From NCBI GenBank assembly GCA_030374765.1, contig JARGXX010000028.1:1017092-1081091 (forward strand): DNA of 64,000 bases, read 5' to 3'. A program made the position numbers and the translations under genes. This document shows, in pieces, positions 1-9,434 of this stretch (its first letter is position 1; the number at the start of each line of letters is the position of its first letter). This DNA is from Agarophyton chilense. Taxonomy: Eukaryota > Rhodophyta > Florideophyceae > Gracilariales > Gracilariaceae. The notes under the pieces are model-generated. The model saw nothing but the letters and a program-made list of their open reading frames with translations. It had not been told where the DNA came from and did no database searches.

Positions 1-1066
1 CCGTCTTGGAGAAGGAATGCCTTGCAGTAGTGTGGTCATTACAAACGTTGCGCCCCTATCTCATGGGTAATCATTTCACCATTTTTACGGACCACCATCA
101 CTTCGATTGCTACTCTGCATCTCGTAGCCTTCAGGCCGCTTGATGCGTTGGCGTCTCCTTCGAGCGGAATTAGACTTTGACGTGCAGTACCAAAAAGGAT
201 CGTGCAACACCCAAGCCGATGCTCTCTCCCGCCTGATCACTACTGGCGAAGCACTACGCGTCAAAGATGATGAAATACCCTGCTTTGCAGTGAATGGCGA
301 CGACGCTACCATCGAGGACGAGGAACGAGACACGGACTCTTCAGATTACGGTTCCGAATTGGAAGACTTTCTTCTCTCGGAAGATTCCGAGAAACCCTTA
401 CCAGGGAACTTCGTGCCTATTACTCCAGAGGAGATGATACGGGAGCAACTCGCTGACCCGTTCTGCGCAAAGGTCCGCGCTCAACTCAATGGAAGAGGTA
501 CTCTCCCCTTTCAGGTGAATGAGGCCGGATACCTTGTACGGACCGTCGGATCGCACCCACAAATCGTGGTACCACATAACCTCCAGTCGAGAGTATTGCG
601 GATGTCGCACTACTCCAAACTGAGTGGCCACGTCGGGGGACGGAAACTTTACCTCACCCTACGCCGTTACTTCTACTGGCCGGCCATGGAAGTGGACTGC
701 TACGCAACGGTGCGGTTTTGTACCGATTGCGCTGGGAACCGTGTCAAACTCCGCCGCCATGCGACGAAGTTGAAGCTGTTTCCAGCTCGCACTCCATTTG
801 AGTTTGTGGCCATTGATATACTCGGTCCCTTCCTTACCACTAAGTGGAATTACAAATTCTTCCTCGTAATTACAGATCGCCTCTCAGAGCTGGTCCGGAC
901 CGTACTGTTACGGAATATCTCCGCTGTGAGCGTGGCTCAAGCCATCGTCCTACACTGGGTCTTCGTCTACGCTCCACCGGTCAACCTCCTCTCCGATAAC
1001 GGGAGACAGTTCGCCTCTCGTTTCATCGAAGATGTATGTCGCATCTTGGACATTAAGAACCTGTAA
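1..1066 (+). pseudogene. pol: pol fragment: RNase H end and integrase N-terminal half
   Basis: Decayed retrotransposon polyprotein. The first 140 bases encode the end of RNase H and lose the frame after FTDHHH, where the better minus-strand copy reads FTDHTSLRWLL. From 140 the frame is open for 308 codons. It contains the HHCC zinc-binding region (HYSKLSGH and CTDC) and two integrase catalytic aspartates, in VAIDILGPF and LSDNGRQF. A stop at 1064-1066, a substitution relative to the minus-strand copies, ends it just before the catalytic glutamate. One oddity is APPVNL where copies 1 and 2 read GPPVNL. The protein would insert element cDNA into chromatin, but this copy cannot be functional. 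Confidence 0.9.
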
Positions 1067-2751
1067 ACGACCACTTACCACCCCAAACTAATGGGCAGGC
1101 CGAACGGTTCAACCGGACATTACTTGCGACACTCCGTTCATACGTTGCAGACCACCCCAAAGATTGGGACTTTTTCACTGATCCGCTCACCTTTTCGTAC
1201 AATACGCAGGTGCACAGGACAACTGGATTGACGCCCTTCGAGCTGGTACTGTCCCGTACCCCACCGCCCGTGGCACTGGAACCACAGCCCACGCTGGATA
1301 CCTTTCCGTCACCAACTGCTTACCGCGAAGCGTGGAGAAATTGGCTCACGAAGCTCGTTCCCGCCGCACGGCGTTCAATAGGCCGAGCCCAGGCCGCTTA
1401 CAAGCGTGAATTTGATACCAAAGCCCCTCGCTCGCCGCCACGTCTCGCCCCCGACGGTTATGTATTCATCCGCAAGGAGTATTGGAACCCAAAGAAGGAG
1501 AAACGCCACAAGCTGTCACCCGTTGCCGACGGCCCCTTTCAGGTTATTTCGGTAGCTCCCAACACTGTCGTTGTTGACCTCGCTGGTAACCACGAGCGCA
1601 TTACCCGCGATCGCGTGCTATCGGCTCCTCCGCCGTTAACATCGCAAACTACTGGTGTGACTGCTCCCGTTGAAACGGATTCCTCGACCCCCTTACCCAA
1701 GGTCCACCCGCGTCCCTACGAGTTACCACACCCATCTCGGGGTTTGTCTGATCTTCCGCTACCCGCGGCGCCCAACCCGCAAGGAATCGGGTCGCGCATT
1801 CGTCGCTCCTCCCCAGTCCACCCGACGGACACCAACTCCGGTGCATCGTCTAAGGAAGGGGAGGCGCCCGACAGCCGTCGTAATCCGGTCGATACCGTCG
1901 CTGGAAACGCCGCACCGTCGCGTGTCGTTCTTCGCCCATCAGGGGTGCCTGATACCGACATCCTGCAGGACTCGACGCAGTCGCTATCCAAGCCTCAGAA
2001 CGCAGCTGCGGATAACGCCACCAACACCCGCCGAGGTGTCACCACACGTGCAACACGGAGTGCAAATGCGCTCAAAGCACCGCAGCCTGATACAGTACGA
2101 GTGGACGACGCACCGCCAAGTACCCCACACAGGGAGGCGGATACATCCACGACGCCGACGCCGAACAGCCAGCCATTGGAACCCTCACGTGACTACACGG
2201 AACCTCGCCGTGGGACAGAGAGGTGCGACAATGCGCCACCGCCCCAGCGAATCTCACCGCCGAAGCGAGCTTCACCACGCCGATTAGCGGAACGACCACC
2301 CGGGTTACCCGCCGATATGGGCCCTCCAACCGGAATGGGAAACGCCGAAGCAAACCAGGCACTTGGGGAAGATGAACCGCCGAAGTCGGTTCGACATTCC
2401 ACTCAGCCGAGGACTGCCTTGCGCGCTACACGGTCCGACTGGAGCGAAGCCACCCATCGCGTGATCACTTCGGTACCCCCGGGCTCAGGACGTGTACCAC
2501 CCGGAAATAGCGACACCGTCATACGGGATGGCCAGGAAGTGTACCGACAAGAGTTCGTGGTCGGACGCATTCTGGAGCACCCCTACCACCCAAAGGTGTA
2601 TCTCCAATACTTGGTCCGTTGGTATGGGTACGGCCCCAAATGGGATTCAGACGAACCAATAGAGCACCTACCTCGGTCAAAGGTGGTACATTATCATCGT
2701 CGTACTGGCACAGCTTTGCCGGCTACCATAGACCGAGCCCCAGTGGGATAA
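1067..2751 (+). pseudogene. pol: pol fragment: integrase C-terminal half, linker and chromodomain
   Basis: This continues the integrase after a stop and a one-base shift. GQAERFN carries the catalytic glutamate at about 1096-1115. The 513-codon frame 1210-2751 holds a GPF-type integrase C-terminal module (DGPFQVISVAPNTVVVDL), then a linker of roughly 300 residues rich in Pro, Ser, Thr and Arg. It ends in a chromodomain (VGRILEHPYHPKVYLQYLVRWYGYGP and following), which in chromoviruses is thought to direct integration to marked chromatin. The stop is at 2749-2751. The linker looks disordered and has no domain I recognise. Confidence 0.9.
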
Positions 2752-2963
2752 AAAGACAGCCGATGGAGATAAAGGAACAGAAGATTTGGATAAGGACCCT
2801 TCGAAGAAGGAGAAGATGCACAGAAGACCTGAAGAAGGATACTCAGAAGAAGTGGAAGAGAAGAAAGAAAACAAATACGTCATAGACCGAAGTAGTTTAC
2901 AATTTTCGAAGTTGCTGCATACACTACCGCACAGCGGGATATACTAACCAAGACAACAATGGA
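2752..2963. other. Purine-rich spacer between convergent ORFs of element A
   Basis: The 212 bases between the pol stop and the stop of the opposing antisense ORF. The first 120 or so are strikingly purine-rich on the plus strand (runs of GAAGAAGGAGAAG type). No ORF is supported here. It would be the shared 3' UTR of two convergent transcripts. Confidence 0.7.
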
Positions 2964-4033
2964 TTAGTTGCAAGAACCCGGACTGCCGTGCGCGCCAACC
3001 AAATCGCTAGCAGAGTTACTCCCGCCGGTCAGGCGTGCCACGAGGGCGTCTCTCATCGTACCGATGGCGATGCTCGCCGCTTGTGCGTTCAGTCCAACAC
3101 CCCGAAGGAACTGGGAGATCACGACCGCCTCTGGGCGTATGGGAACCTCGATAAGTTCCGGTTCGTCCGGCAACGCCGCCGCCACTGGATCGACGACCGC
3201 ACCTGCGCGAGTCGCTCCCTGCGCCGGCTGCGCCGTAGTATCGGCACCATCGGGGTCTCCCACGTCTTCCATGACCTCGTCACCACGGTATTCGCCCTCC
3301 TCCTCCAGGAGGTCGTCACCGCCATAGGCGTAGTAGAAGTCATCCGAGTTGACAAACCCCACGGGGTGCTAATATGGTATGCCTCGCGGAGTTATCCGGA
3401 GTGCCGACACCTCCGCCTCGGAGATCTCTTGCTGCTCCCATGGGTTAGGAAGATTAAATCTCTCGCCAACGGCGTGCGACACCCCGGAGACCGGTCAGCC
3501 CCACCGGCTTCTTGAACAAGGCCGCTCTGCCGGACAGGTACGACAGCCTAGTCGACACGCCCAATGATGTCGATAAGCTCCTGAGCTTCATCTGCGTTAT
3601 TCACACCTCCAAGAGGTAGTTGAAGGTCCAGCTGCCGGATGTAACCACGCAAGCGCGGAGGAAGATACCACAGTCGATACTGGTCGTAGGCTTCCCACAA
3701 GATGTACGCCGCGGCGCGGCCTGCCCATTCTGTTAGGACCACGGACCATAAGCCGGAGTGCCGATCCTCGATGAGGTACGAGCCCAGATAGGAGACGACT
3801 GGAGGCAACTCCACGTATCATCCCCGGCACACCTCGACGGAGGACCACCACCCAGGCAGGGGAACGTATCGCCCGAACTGATAGAAGGGACTAATCCGGT
3901 TTATCTCCGTGTTCTGATAAGGGACAAGGAACCCCAAGCGGGATCTGCCCCGACGCTCCTTGCGGATGAAGTTCTGTAACCACCGATATCACGACTCACG
4001 ATGAAGGTGACGAAACTCAGCACGAATGATCGG
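2964..4033 (-). pseudogene. Antisense ORF of element A, C-terminal part
   Basis: Remnant of the long ORF read opposite to pol in the 3' region of family A (see 40107-41973 for the best copy). The last 132 codons (2964-3362) are open: a start-like segment FVNSDDFYYAYGGDD, an acidic stretch (EEEGEYRGDEVMEDVGD), then an Ala-rich C-terminus. Further upstream, 3548-3814 encodes the conserved YLGSYLIED and AAYILWEAYDQYRLWYLPP region. Frameshifts and stops separate the blocks. At 4033 the reading joins in frame to the pol ORF of the neighbouring minus-strand element. Function unknown; no family recognised. Confidence 0.75.
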
Positions 4034-6661
4034 TTCGTCTGAATCCCATTCGGGGCCGTACCCGTACCAACGGACCAAGTATTGGAGATACACCTTTGGG
4101 TGGTAGAAAAGCTCCAGAATGCGTCCGACCACGAACTCTTGTCGGTACACTTCCCGGCCATCCCGTATGACAGTGTCGCTATTTCTGGGTGGTACCCGTC
4201 CTGAGCCCGGGGGTACCGAAGTGATCACGCGTTGGGCGGCTTCGCTCCGGTCGGACCGTGTAGCGCGCAAGGCAGTCCTCGGCTCAGTGGAATGTCGACC
4301 CAACTTCGGCGGTTCATCATCTCCAAGTGCCTGGTTTGCTTCGGCGTTTCCCATTCCCGTTGGAGGGCCCATACCAGCGGGTAACCCGGGTGGTCGTTCC
4401 GCTAATCGGCGTGATGAAGCTCGCTTCGGCGGTGAGACTCGCTGGGGCGGTGTCGCATTGTCGCACCTCTCTGTCCCACGGCGAGGTTCCGTGTAGTCCC
4501 GTGAGGGTTCCAATGGCTGGCTGTTGGGCGTCGGCGCCGCGGATGTATCCACCTCCCTGAGCGGAGTACTTGGCGGTGCGTCGTCCACTCGTACTGTATC
4601 AGGCTGCGGTGCGTCGAGCGCATTTGCACTCCGTGTTGCACGTGTGGTGACACCTCGGCGGGTGTTGGTGGCGTTATCTGCAGCTGCGTTCCGAGGCCTG
4701 GATAGCGACTGCGTCGAGTCGTGCAGGACGTCGGTATCAGGCACACTTGATGGGCGAAGAATGACACGCGACGGTGCGGCGTTTCCAGCGACGGTATCGA
4801 CCGGATTACGACGGCTGTCGGGCGCCTCCCCCTCCTTAGACGATGCACCGGAGTTGGTGTCCGTCGGGTGGAATGGGGAAAAGCGACGAATGCGCGACAC
4901 GATTCCTTGCGGGTTGGGCGCCGCGGGTAGCGGAAGGTCAGACAAACCCTGAGATGGGTGTGGTAACACGTAGAGACGTGGGTGGACCTGGGGTAAGGGG
5001 GTCGATGAATCCGTTTCAACGGGAGCAGTCACACCAGTAGGTTGGGATGTTAACGGCAGAGGAGCCGATACTACGCGATCGCGGGAGATGCATTCCTGAT
5101 TACCAGCGAGGTCAACAACGACAGTGTCGGGAGCCACCAAAATAACCCGAAAGCGCCCGTCGGCAACGGGTGACAGCATGTGGCGTTTCTCCTTCTCTGG
5201 GTTCCAATACTCCTTGCGGATGAATACATAACCGTCGGGGGCGAGACGTGGCGGCGAGCTAGGGGCTTTGGTATCAAATTCACGCTTGTAAGCGGCCTGA
5301 GCTCGGCCCATTGAACGCCGTGCGGCGGGAACGAGCTTTGTGAGCCAAGTTTTCCACGCTTCGCGGTAAGCAGTCGGTGACGAAAAGGTATCCAGCGTGG
5401 GCTGTGGTTCCAGTGCCACTGGCGGTGGGGTACGGGACAGTACCAGCTCGAAGGGCGTTAATCCAGTGGTTTTGTGCACCTGCGTATTGTATGCAAAGGT
5501 GAGCGGATCAGTGAAAAAGTCCCAATCTTTGGGGTGGTCTGCAACGTATGAACGGAGTGTCGCAAGTAATGTCCTGTTGAACCGTTCGGCCTGCCCATTA
5601 GTTTGGGGGTGGTAAGTGGTCGTTAACAGGTTCTTAATGTCCAAGATGCGACATACATCCTCGATGAAACGAGAGGCGAACTGTCTCCCGTTATCGGAGA
5701 GGAGGTTGACCGGTGTACCGTAGACGAAGACCCAGTGTAGGACGATGGATTGAGCCACGCTCACAGCAGAGATCTTCCGTAACAGTACGGTCCGGACCAG
5801 CTTTGAGAGACGATCTGTAATTACGAGTAAGAATTTGTAATTCCACATAGTGGTAAGGAAGGGACCGAGTATATCAATGGCCACAAACTCCAATGGAGCG
5901 CGAGCTGGAAATAGCTTCAACTTCGTCGCATGAAGGCGGAGTTTGACACGGTTCCGAGCGCAATCGGTACAAAACCGCACCGTTGCGTAGCAGTCCACTG
6001 CCATGGCCGGCCAGTAGAAGTTACGGCGTAGGGTGATGTAAAGTTTCCGTCCCCCGACGTGGACACTAAGTTTGGAGTAGTGCCACATCCGCAATACTCT
6101 CGACTGGAGGTTATGTGGTACCACGATTTGTGGGTGCGATCCGACGGTCCGTACAAGGTATCCGGCCTCATTCACCTGAAAGGGGAGAGTACCTCTTCCA
6201 TTGAGTTGAGCGCGGACCTTCGCGCAGAACGGGTCAGCGAATTGCTCCCGTATCATCACATCTGGAGTAATAGGCACGAAGTTCCCTGGTAAGGGTTTCT
6301 CGGAATCTTCCGAGAGAAGAAAGTCGTCCAATTCGGAACCGTAATCTGAAGAGTCCGTGTCTCGTTCCTCGTCCTCGATGGTAGCGTCGTCGCCATTCAC
6401 TGCAAAGCAGGGTATTTCATCGTCTTTGACGGGTGTTGCTTCACCAGTAGTGACCATGCGGGAGAGAGCATCGGCTTGGGTGTTGCACGATCCTTTTCGG
6501 TACTGCACGTCAAAGTCTAATTCCGCTAGACGGAGACGCCAACGCATCAAGCGGCCTGAAGGCTTCGAGATGCACAGTAGCCATCGAAGTGATGTGTGGT
6601 CCGTAAAAATGGTGAAATGATTACCCATGAGATAGGGGCGCAACGTTTGTAATGACCGCAC
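3989..6661 (-). CDS. pol: RNase H end-integrase-chromodomain ORF fused to an antisense-ORF fragment
   Basis: An 890-codon open frame. It encodes the end of RNase H (FTDHTSLRWLL), the connection GSCNTQADALSR, then an integrase with HHCC zinc site (HYSKLSVH, CTDC) and a D-D-E triad (VAIDILGPF, LSDNGRQF, NGQAERFN) spaced 59 and 35 residues. A long Pro/Ser/Thr-rich linker and a chromodomain follow. The chromodomain stops at WDSDEP because of junction J1. The frame then continues into IIRAEFRHLHRES, which is the antisense ORF of A(+)0 in its own reading frame, before the stop at 3989. The upstream pol frame is open only after a stop near 6725, so the start is a convention. Confidence 0.85.
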   Translation of the reverse strand: MRSLQTLRPYLMGNHFTIFTDHTSLRWLLCISKPSGRLMRWRLRLAELDFDVQYRKGSCNTQADALSRMVTTGEATPVKDDEIPCFAVNGDDATIEDEERDTDSSDYGSELDDFLLSEDSEKPLPGNFVPITPDVMIREQFADPFCAKVRAQLNGRGTLPFQVNEAGYLVRTVGSHPQIVVPHNLQSRVLRMWHYSKLSVHVGGRKLYITLRRNFYWPAMAVDCYATVRFCTDCARNRVKLRLHATKLKLFPARAPLEFVAIDILGPFLTTMWNYKFLLVITDRLSKLVRTVLLRKISAVSVAQSIVLHWVFVYGTPVNLLSDNGRQFASRFIEDVCRILDIKNLLTTTYHPQTNGQAERFNRTLLATLRSYVADHPKDWDFFTDPLTFAYNTQVHKTTGLTPFELVLSRTPPPVALEPQPTLDTFSSPTAYREAWKTWLTKLVPAARRSMGRAQAAYKREFDTKAPSSPPRLAPDGYVFIRKEYWNPEKEKRHMLSPVADGRFRVILVAPDTVVVDLAGNQECISRDRVVSAPLPLTSQPTGVTAPVETDSSTPLPQVHPRLYVLPHPSQGLSDLPLPAAPNPQGIVSRIRRFSPFHPTDTNSGASSKEGEAPDSRRNPVDTVAGNAAPSRVILRPSSVPDTDVLHDSTQSLSRPRNAAADNATNTRRGVTTRATRSANALDAPQPDTVRVDDAPPSTPLREVDTSAAPTPNSQPLEPSRDYTEPRRGTERCDNATPPQRVSPPKRASSRRLAERPPGLPAGMGPPTGMGNAEANQALGDDEPPKLGRHSTEPRTALRATRSDRSEAAQRVITSVPPGSGRVPPRNSDTVIRDGREVYRQEFVVGRILELFYHPKVYLQYLVRWYGYGPEWDSDEPIIRAEFRHLHRES
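4032..4034. other. Junction J1: antisense ORF of A(+)0 joined to chromodomain of A(-)1
   Basis: Left of the join the sequence equals 30635 and before; right of it the sequence equals 42282 and after (offset 38248). The shared bases are GG (4032-4033). Relative to the complete unit this is a deletion of 11,646 bp (30636-42281), which removes the 3' LTR of A(+), the whole C internal region and the 3' LTR and antisense ORF of A(-). Confidence 0.9.
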
Positions 6662-7402
6662 TACTGCAAGGCATTCCTTCTCCGAGACGGAGTAATTCTT
6701 CTCGTGGACGTTGAGCGATCGGGATCAGTACCCTACGGGGCGTCTTTCCCCGTTAGGTGCAGTTTGAAACAGTGCACAAACTACTTGGTAGTCGCCGGCG
6801 TCCGTATCTACAGTGAAGGGCCTTCCAGGCTTGGGCAACGAGAGGATCGGGGCGGAGACGACAGAATCCTCAAGAGAGTTGAAAGATTCCGTTTGAACGG
6901 GGGTTAAGGGGTCCAGTTTTGGTGGTTGGCCTTTCCGTAAAAGCTCGTTTAACGGTGCAGCTTTGTCCGCAAAGTGCGAGATAAATCGTCGGTAAACGTT
7001 CGCGAGTCCCAGAAAGGAGCGAAGCTCGGTTTGCGTCCGCAGTTCTTTAGCCTCTTTGAGTGACTTAACACGAGTCTCCTCGAATGTAACACGCCCTAGA
7101 CGGATAACATGGCCGAGATACTTTGCGGTGTCCGTGAAGAAGTCACATTTCTTCAAATTAAGAGTGACACCCGCATCTCGAAGCGTGGTCATGATATCCC
7201 TCACATGAGTGAGATGTTTGTCCAGATTATCTGAGAAGACGACTATGTCATCCAGGTAGACCAGGCAGGTACGCCATTTGAAGCGGGCCAATAGGATGTC
7301 AATGGCTCACTGGAAAGTAGCGGGGGCGTTTGTAAGACCAAAAGGCATCCGTTTGAAACGGTAGAGACCGGAGTGACACGAGAAAGCGGTTTTATCCTGG
7401 TC
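6662..7402 (-). pseudogene. pol: Reverse transcriptase palm/thumb and RNase H N-terminal part
   Basis: The frame 6725-7291 encodes the RT segment with the YLDD box (CLVYLDDIVVFSDN), YLGHVIR, SFLGLANVYRRF and the start of RNase H (PFTVDTDAGDYQVVCALFQ). The stretch 7292-7402 still resembles the RT block that reads [20 protein letters not shown] in the plus copies, but a stop lies where a Q codon is expected (before ALDILL-type sequence). Another stop near 6725 separates it from the integrase ORF. This copy is non-functional. Confidence 0.85.
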
Positions 7403-7813
7403 TTACTTCCTTACCAAAACTTGCCAGTATCCCAAATTGGCTTTCAGGGTGGTAAAGACGGTGGCGGTGCCTAGCGAGTCAATGTACTCGTCCATTCTTG
7501 GGAGTGGATACACGTCCTTGACGGGGACGGCATTCAACCGACGATAGTCGACGCAAAACCTCCAGGAACCATCCTGCTTTGGAGCCAGTACTACTGAAGA
7601 AGCCCACGGCGAATAAGCCAGTTCGATGTCTCCTGCTCGAAGCATTTTATCCACTTGTGCCTTTTCCTCCGCGCGTGCGGCGGGTCCGGTACGGTATGGG
7701 TGCTGAGAGATGGGTCGGGTGTCCGGTAGCACATCAATCCGGTGTTCCGTAGTGGCAATCTCACCAAGGGAGCCGTCCCACATAGTGGTGAAGTCCCTTA
7801 AAAGTTCTTCCAA
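7403..7813 (-). pseudogene. pol: Reverse transcriptase fingers domain with altered active site
   Basis: 136 codons covering the N-terminal RT region: EHRIDVLPDTRPISQHPYR, WRFCVDYRRLNAVPVKDVYPLPRMDEYIDSLG and TLKANLGYWQV. Plus-strand copies read SLDANWGYWQ at the last motif, so the first catalytic aspartate of the polymerase triad is lysine here and Trp is Leu. A stop at 7403-7405 follows VRK. The same substitution is present at 45651-46061. Polymerase activity would be lost even without the stops. Confidence 0.85.
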
Positions 7814-7861
7814 TCGATGGCGGTATGACTCCGGGACGTGGCTGAGATCCAGGTCCTCGAG

Positions 7862-8535
7862 TTATTGGACTGGATCCGGGCGGTCACCACTCGTTGAAAC
7901 GGGCTGCGTTCCTGATGTTACAGGTTGAACCCCAGGTACCGGCGATGAAACGGGTTCCGGGCTGTCCGCCTCCTTAGAGTGTACGAGTCCGAGAACGTCA
8001 GCTGCGGTCAGCTTTGTCGGCACCATAGGGATGGGGTGCGGCATGACGGACCCTATCACTTGGTTCTTCACCAGATACTGGGGTACGGTGCCTAGATTGG
8101 CGATCAGCACGTGAAACGGTTGGTTTGGCTCCACATGGACGATTCCATTCGCAATTGCGAGGCTGTGCCTGTCAGACAATGATGAAAATGGTTGCAAGAC
8201 CCGGAGTCCGTATTGACAGGTTACTCTCACCATCATTTGGGACTCAGGCGGGACGCACAACGACGCTGCGACGCGGAGCTTATTAGATTCACGGTTATCC
8301 GGTCCAGGTTCCTGTGCTGCCGGTAGCGGGACATGCTTCTTCGTGGCACGCCTAAGCAGACGACGAACGATCGGAGTGGAAGATCAATCCTCCATCTCGA
8401 CACGCCGTTGGCGGGGGAAGATCGCTTCGACGAAGCAGTCGCAAAAGTCCCAACCCAAGATGACTGGGGCGGCTAGTTTCCGACATACGACGAAGTCGAG
8501 TTTCACCATGCGAGCGCCAACGCAGACTACCAGTT
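7862..8535 (-). pseudogene. pol: Protease C-terminal part and protease-RT linker
   Basis: The 7862-8260 frame encodes the segment between protease and RT (SLAIANGIVHVEPNQPF, LGTVPQYLVKNQVIGSVMP) and ends at a nonsense codon at 7862-7864, where the plus copy has a Glu codon. The 8261-8535 part corresponds to the protease segment ILGCDFCDRFVEAIF of the plus copy but is out of frame after LDLGGS. A local 3-bp and substitution difference from 46110-46511 lies near 8213-8225. Confidence 0.75.
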
Positions 8536-8940
8536 CTATGACCCCCCCAAATCCAACGGTTTGTTGTTTGCTTTAGCGACCTCCAGGACGTGGTCGCGGC
8601 GGATCCTAGACTGCAAAGCAGGCGGTAACACTTCCTCCACGAAAAAGTTCGGACCGGCACCGGTGTCTAAGACGGTAAGGTATTGCACCATAAACTGGGG
8701 TGAAAGGCCAAGGTCAGCATAGACCTTGTAGTTTCTCTTGGCCATCACCAGAACTCTATCTGGGAGTCGGTTATGGGAAACACGTTTCCACGGACGACGC
8801 AGAACGCTAAAGTGTTCCGAGTTCACGTCATTGACGGCCTCTTTCCTTGAAAGGATTTTGACCGGGGAGCGAGGCTTGGACGCCTCGGGCGCCGTCGACC
8901 TCGACTCTGAGGGCACCCTTCCTAGAGAGAAGACTCCCAA
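8536..8940 (-). pseudogene. pol: Retropepsin-like aspartic protease
   Basis: This encodes the element's aspartic protease, which would process Gag-Pol. The active-site motif LTVLDTGAGPNF is clear at about residues 90-101 of the frame. Upstream residues (KPRSPVKILSRKEAVND) link to gag. The frame is lost after NNKPLDLGGS, where the plus copy continues for the rest of the domain. It starts immediately after the gag stop in another frame, with no ATG. Expression would therefore need frameshifting or fusion (see findings). Confidence 0.8.
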
Positions 8941-8942
8941 AT

Positions 8943-9434
8943 TTAGTTTTTCTGGGCCTGCTCCGCCGAAGGCGGCTGCTCAGGGCGTTGAGCGGGCAAC
9001 GCCTGCGCATCAGGTCCAGAAGGTACCGTAGAAGCGGTGGGGTGACCGACCACGTCGATGACACGGGATTCCGGTGCAGGTGCCACCCGAGCTCGGGGAA
9101 GCGACACGTGACGTGGAACCTCCGTTCGAGCACGGATATACGATGCAATCGGAACAGCTGCTTTGTCCTCCGGGGATAGGGCCTCGTAATTGACTACGAC
9201 TTGTGCCCATTCTCGGAGAGGCAACACACATTGTGGAGAAGTATGGCCTGGTTTGTAGCAGAGATGACAAATCAGACCAGAAGCCGGTGTTGGGTGGCGA
9301 GCATCGGCGAACTTCAACCGCGGGGCGGGTATCTCTCCAACCAGGACGCAAAAAGCGGACATTACCACTCTCATGTGGGACGCGTGGCGCACGAACGCGA
9401 CAATTATCCGCATAGAGTAGCGTGTCATCCTCAA
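8943..9434 (-). pseudogene. gag: Gag C-terminal part with CCHC zinc knuckle
   Basis: The open frame contains a perfect retroviral-type zinc knuckle, CHLCYKPGHTSPQC (C-x2-C-x4-H-x4-C), typical of nucleocapsid and expected to bind element RNA. A Pro/Ala/Ser-rich tail ends at a TAA (8943-8945), directly after AQKN. The first 35 or so codons of the frame are probably out of the true gag frame, because gag upstream (9320-11004) is read in a different frame. A frameshift mutation lies at roughly 9310-9330. Confidence 0.8.

Larger units (their letters stand above)
1..4033 (+). mobile_element. Family A Gypsy element, copy A(+)0, 3' part
   Basis: This is the 3' portion of a plus-strand family A chromovirus: RNase H end, integrase, chromodomain and the downstream antisense ORF. 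It is nearly identical to 26603-30635 (constant offset 26602) and to 48445-52477. The left end is cut by the window. The right end is an abrupt junction at 4033/4034, beyond which the match to 30636 onward is lost. No LTR is present in this copy because the junction lies before it. Confidence 0.9.

Noticed and set aside
1670-2287. Arg-rich 205-codon ORF overlapping the pol linker (repeated at 28272, 50114 and, on the minus strand, at 4402 and 42650)
   Set aside because: Same strand and region as the real pol frame, with composition explained by a shifted reading of a Pro/Ser/Thr-rich, GC-rich linker.
2988-3515. Plus-strand ORFs of 119 and 175 codons over the antisense gene
   Set aside because: They are complementary readings of the antisense ORF, whose frame shows the conserved blocks; no domain in the plus frames.
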